DNA from: Vitrella brassicaformis
Taxonomy: Eukaryota > Sar > Vitrellaceae
Reading direction: 5' to 3'
DNA length: 20,407 bases
Assembly: GCA_001179505.1 (NCBI GenBank)
Contig: CDMY01000908.1
Location: 32,714 to 53,120 of the forward strand
Within the stretch, counting starts at the first letter, position 1, and the number at the start of each line of letters is the position of its first letter. The notes under the pieces are model-generated. The model made no database searches. It was not told where the DNA came from and worked only from the letters and a program-made list of their open reading frames with translations. The translations under genes were made by a program, and so were the position numbers. Positions 18,518 through 20,407 of the stretch are shown here, one piece after another.

Positions 18518-19937
18518 CTGTGTGTGCAGCAAAGTGACAAGAAGGGCGAAGGTGGGCACAAGAAGATGCGATCGCATGTGTGTGTGCGTGTCTGTCTGTA
18601 TCTGTGTGTCCACACACACATAAGGTTTCCTGTCGTACGATGACTTCATCGTGGCGCTGCGTGGGCTGCCCCTGAAGGATTGCAAAAAGGACGTCGGCTT
18701 CGAGCTCACCGACCAGCACCTCAGAAAGGCACGCCTCATACATCCAGACACACACACACACACACACACACGTGTGAAGAGGCGTACAGTGGTGTGTGTG
18801 ACCTTGTGATGGCCATGCAGCTGGCCGAGGTGATAGATGTGGTGGGCAACGGGCGCATCAACTACCTCGAATTTCTCAGAGCCTTCCAAGGTCACGTCAC
18901 ACACGCACGCACGAGAAATGATGGGTGGCATGGTGGCCATGGCCTTCATCATGTGCTGTCCGTGTGTGTATGTGTGCCTGCCTGCAGTGGTGGATCACAG
19001 CAAGCAGGCAGCACACCAGGCCGGCGACGAGGTCAGTCGAGTCGAGTCGAGTCGGCGCCACACCACACCAGACACAGATACCAGCCAGCCAGCACAGAGA
19101 TCGATGGATCGAGTGCTTTGTGTCTGTCGGTCGGTCAGATCTGGGAGCAGATATGCACCACCATCTTCAAGCACGCGCCGACACTTCGGTACGGTGCACT
19201 CTCTGCACACAGACAGACAGACACACACACACACACATGGCCACAAGACGGCCCTGGCGACCTCTCCGTGTGAACCACTCACTGTGGATTGGATCGGTCA
19301 GGCGTGCACTGCAGCAGTTTGACCCCGACTACACGGGATATGTCAAGACCAAAGACCTGCAGGCAACCACAGGGAGAGGGCGGAGGGCAGTGCAGTGGGT
19401 GGGAATCAATCGTGAGGGAGGCCTTTCTGTGCGTGTGTGCCTGGTCAGAAAGCGCTCGAGACGCTCAACAACGTCCTCTCACGAACAGAGTGAGTGACTT
19501 AGCTAGCGAGGCAGCCGGCCATGTAGTCAGTCAGTCAATCAATGCGGTCATTGCCTGCCGAATCCCTCTTCGTGCGTGCGTGCCTGCGTGTGTGTCGTGT
19601 CTTCAGGGCCCCCCTGACAGACGAGCAGATCAACCTCCTCGTTGAAACCCTCGAGAAAGACAGCGACGTAAGTAATATCACCACCATCACCACCAGCACA
19701 GCACCACAGAGCCCCCAATGTGTTGTGTGTATGGTATTGTGGTTTCTGTCTGTGGCATCCATCCAGACGCTGTGCTACGACGTCTTGCTGGACTCGTTTG
19801 TGGTGGTCGATTGCGAGGCCCCCCAACAGCAGCAAGGGGGGCAGTCCCCCACAGCGACGCCCGGGATCTCCGCCAGCAAACACCCAAAGGTCAACGTGGA
19901 ACCTGATACAGATGTCGTCATGGCCGACGTGGCGTGA
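14210..19937 (+). CDS. CAP-Gly / IQ / PPEF-PP7-like Ser/Thr phosphatase with EF-hand tail
   Basis: 29 exons, phases consistent, 1021 residues: 14210-14324, 14434-14495, 14582-14654, 14731-15050, 15142-15230, 15298-15486, 15548-15657, 15744-15875, 15971-16239, 16364-16468, 16547-16639, 16721-16795, 16905-16973, 17026-17093, 17186-17249, 17373-17486, 17596-17673, 17780-17931, 18043-18078, 18184-18412, 18530-18551, 18625-18728, 18821-18890, 18988-19031, 19139-19188, 19302-19362, 19449-19489, 19607-19667, 19767-19937. CAP-Gly spans about 17-83 (GKNDG at 52-56, [13 protein letters not shown]). An IQ motif begins at I92. The phosphatase spans about 195-500 with GDVHGQ (259-264), GDLCDRG (288-294), RGNHE (319-323), HAGL (370-373), IRSHE (449-453) and [10 protein letters not shown]-hand loops: canonical at 669-680 and 918-929, good at 817-828 and 862-873, degenerate at 577-588 and near 612-623. 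PPEF enzymes dephosphorylate Ser/Thr under calcium control. Microtubule placement through CAP-Gly is inference. Confidence 0.92.
14655..14730 (+). other. GC-AG intron 3 of the phosphatase gene
   Basis: The CAP-Gly exon ends TACTCAG and the next bases are GCACACACACAC. No GT occurs until well inside the pyrimidine tract before the CCAG acceptor at 14727-14730. Splicing at GC joins LKPYS, the normal end of a CAP-Gly domain, to the IQ exon in phase. Confidence 0.8.
18470..18523. repeat. (TCTG/TCCG)n microsatellite in an intron
   Basis: A CT-rich run followed by TCCG/TCTG tetranucleotides fills the 3' half of intron 20 of the phosphatase gene, directly before the TGTGTGCAG acceptor. It doubles as the pyrimidine tract. 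Confidence 0.8.
18729..18820 (+). other. GC-AG intron 22 of the phosphatase gene
   Basis: The exon ends CTCAGAAAG followed by GCACGCC, and the acceptor is ATGCAG at 18815-18820. Splicing at GC joins DQHLRK to [11 protein letters not shown], giving correct EF-hand helix-to-loop spacing. Using the next GT would translate a (CA)n run. Confidence 0.7.
19363..19448 (+). other. Probable GC-AG intron 26 of the phosphatase gene
   Basis: The exon ends GACCTGCAG followed by GCAACC. Splicing at GC joins TKDLQ to KALETL, the expected exiting helix of an EF-hand. A GT donor about 30 nt downstream keeps frame but would insert ATTGRGRRA into that helix. Confidence 0.5.
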
Positions 19938-20188
19938 TGTGATTCCATGCGATGTGTATCTGGTGTCCATGCCATGCCATGCGTGTGGCATGCGCATTTA
20001 CTTGTCACTCTCTCTCACTCTCTTCTGGCTGCCTGCCTGCCTGCCTGACGGACTGTGTGGGTGGATGGGTGAGTGAGTGTTTCGAGTGGCGTTTTGGTGT
20101 ACAGACAGAGAGTGCCGTGTGTATCACTGGCTACTCCCTCCCTCCCTCCTTGCTGTGCTGCCTTTCTTTGGTGGTTGGGTGCGTGCAG

Positions 20189-20251
20189 GTGGCCAAGCCC
20201 GTGCGGCCCGCCGCATCCCCAGCCACACAAGCCGCGAGAGGCCGAACATAA
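20189..20251 (+). CDS. Possible alternative last exon of the phosphatase gene
   Basis: An acceptor GCGTGCAG at 20187-20188 opens a 21-codon exon in phase 0 ending TAA at 20249-20251. A donor GTGGCG at 19929 in the preceding exon is also phase 0. Joining them replaces the last residues VA and stop by VAKPVRPAASPATQAARGRT, giving 1039 residues. Both endings are possible from sequence alone. Confidence 0.4.
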   Translation: MAKPVRPAASPATQAARGRT

Positions 20252-20407
20252 ACAACCAACCAACTGACTGGCTGATACGATCGACTGACTCCACTACCTG
20301 CAGGCAGACAGACAGACATACAGATAGTCACTCACGGGCACATACACACACACAACACACTTCTTGTTTGGTCGGTTGGTTGGTTGGTTGGTTTGACTTT
20401 GTGCCCT
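20252..20407. other. 3' flank with CAGA and GGTT microsatellites
   Basis: No gene is seen. CAGACAGACAGACA lies near 20304-20318, (CA)n near 20341-20360 and (GGTT)n at about 20371-20394. Confidence 0.6.

Noticed and set aside
18470-18620. Regular spaced short repeats resembling an array
   Set aside because: Simple tetranucleotide and dinucleotide repeats within introns, without unique spacers; not a CRISPR array, and the DNA is eukaryotic.

Overview
The window is nuclear DNA of an intron-rich, GC-rich eukaryote. Genes are broken into short exons (20 to about 630 nt) by introns mostly of 60-300 nt with GT..AG ends. The 3' halves of introns are commonly runs of TG in the sense direction. Intergenic DNA is full of CA/TG, TCTG and GGTT microsatellites. 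One protein carries a bipartite presequence (signal peptide, then Phe at +1, then an S/P/R-rich stretch) of the kind used to target complex red plastids. Together this points to a photosynthetic alveolate, most like the chromerid Vitrella; the organism assignment is inference.

Layout. (1) 21-1999, minus: a complete 7-exon CDC50/LEM3 protein, the P4-ATPase flippase beta subunit. (2) 2220-3749, plus: a 5-exon, probably plastid-targeted coiled-coil protein of unknown function; it shares a 220-bp divergent promoter region with gene 1. (3) 3750-4434: intergenic, holding one copy of a dispersed repeat. (4) 4435-4950 (5' end unresolved), minus: a small Arg/Asp-rich protein. (5) 5431-about 6404, minus: an unrecognised protein with a possible 27-nt intron. 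(6) 6421-7832, minus: an ankyrin-like protein, only partly resolved. (7) 7884-10533, minus: a nine-exon RD/SR-rich low-complexity protein, possibly RNA-associated. (8) 10534-11516: intergenic, second copy of the dispersed repeat. (9) 11517-13818, minus: a complete 10-exon MAEA/Fyv10/Gid9 subunit of the GID/CTLH ubiquitin ligase. (10) 14210-19937 (or 20251), plus: a 29-30 exon gene for a protein of about 1021-1039 residues that reads CAP-Gly, IQ motif, PPEF/PP7-like Ser/Thr phosphatase, then a long tail of EF-hand-like units. It is divergent from the MAEA gene across about 390 bp.

The most striking object is gene 10: a phosphatase that looks built to be placed on microtubules (CAP-Gly) and controlled by calmodulin (IQ) and calcium (EF-hands) in one chain. 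Second is a set of GC-AG introns: three are strongly supported by protein alignment or EF-hand spacing and a fourth is likely. The three strong ones begin GCAC and have CA-rich sense sequence near the donor, unlike the usual TG-rich introns around them. Exon boundaries for genes 1, 2, 9 and 10 were fixed by requiring consistent splice phase and family alignment. Those of genes 5 and 6 are incomplete, and the 5' parts of genes 4 and 7 are tentative.
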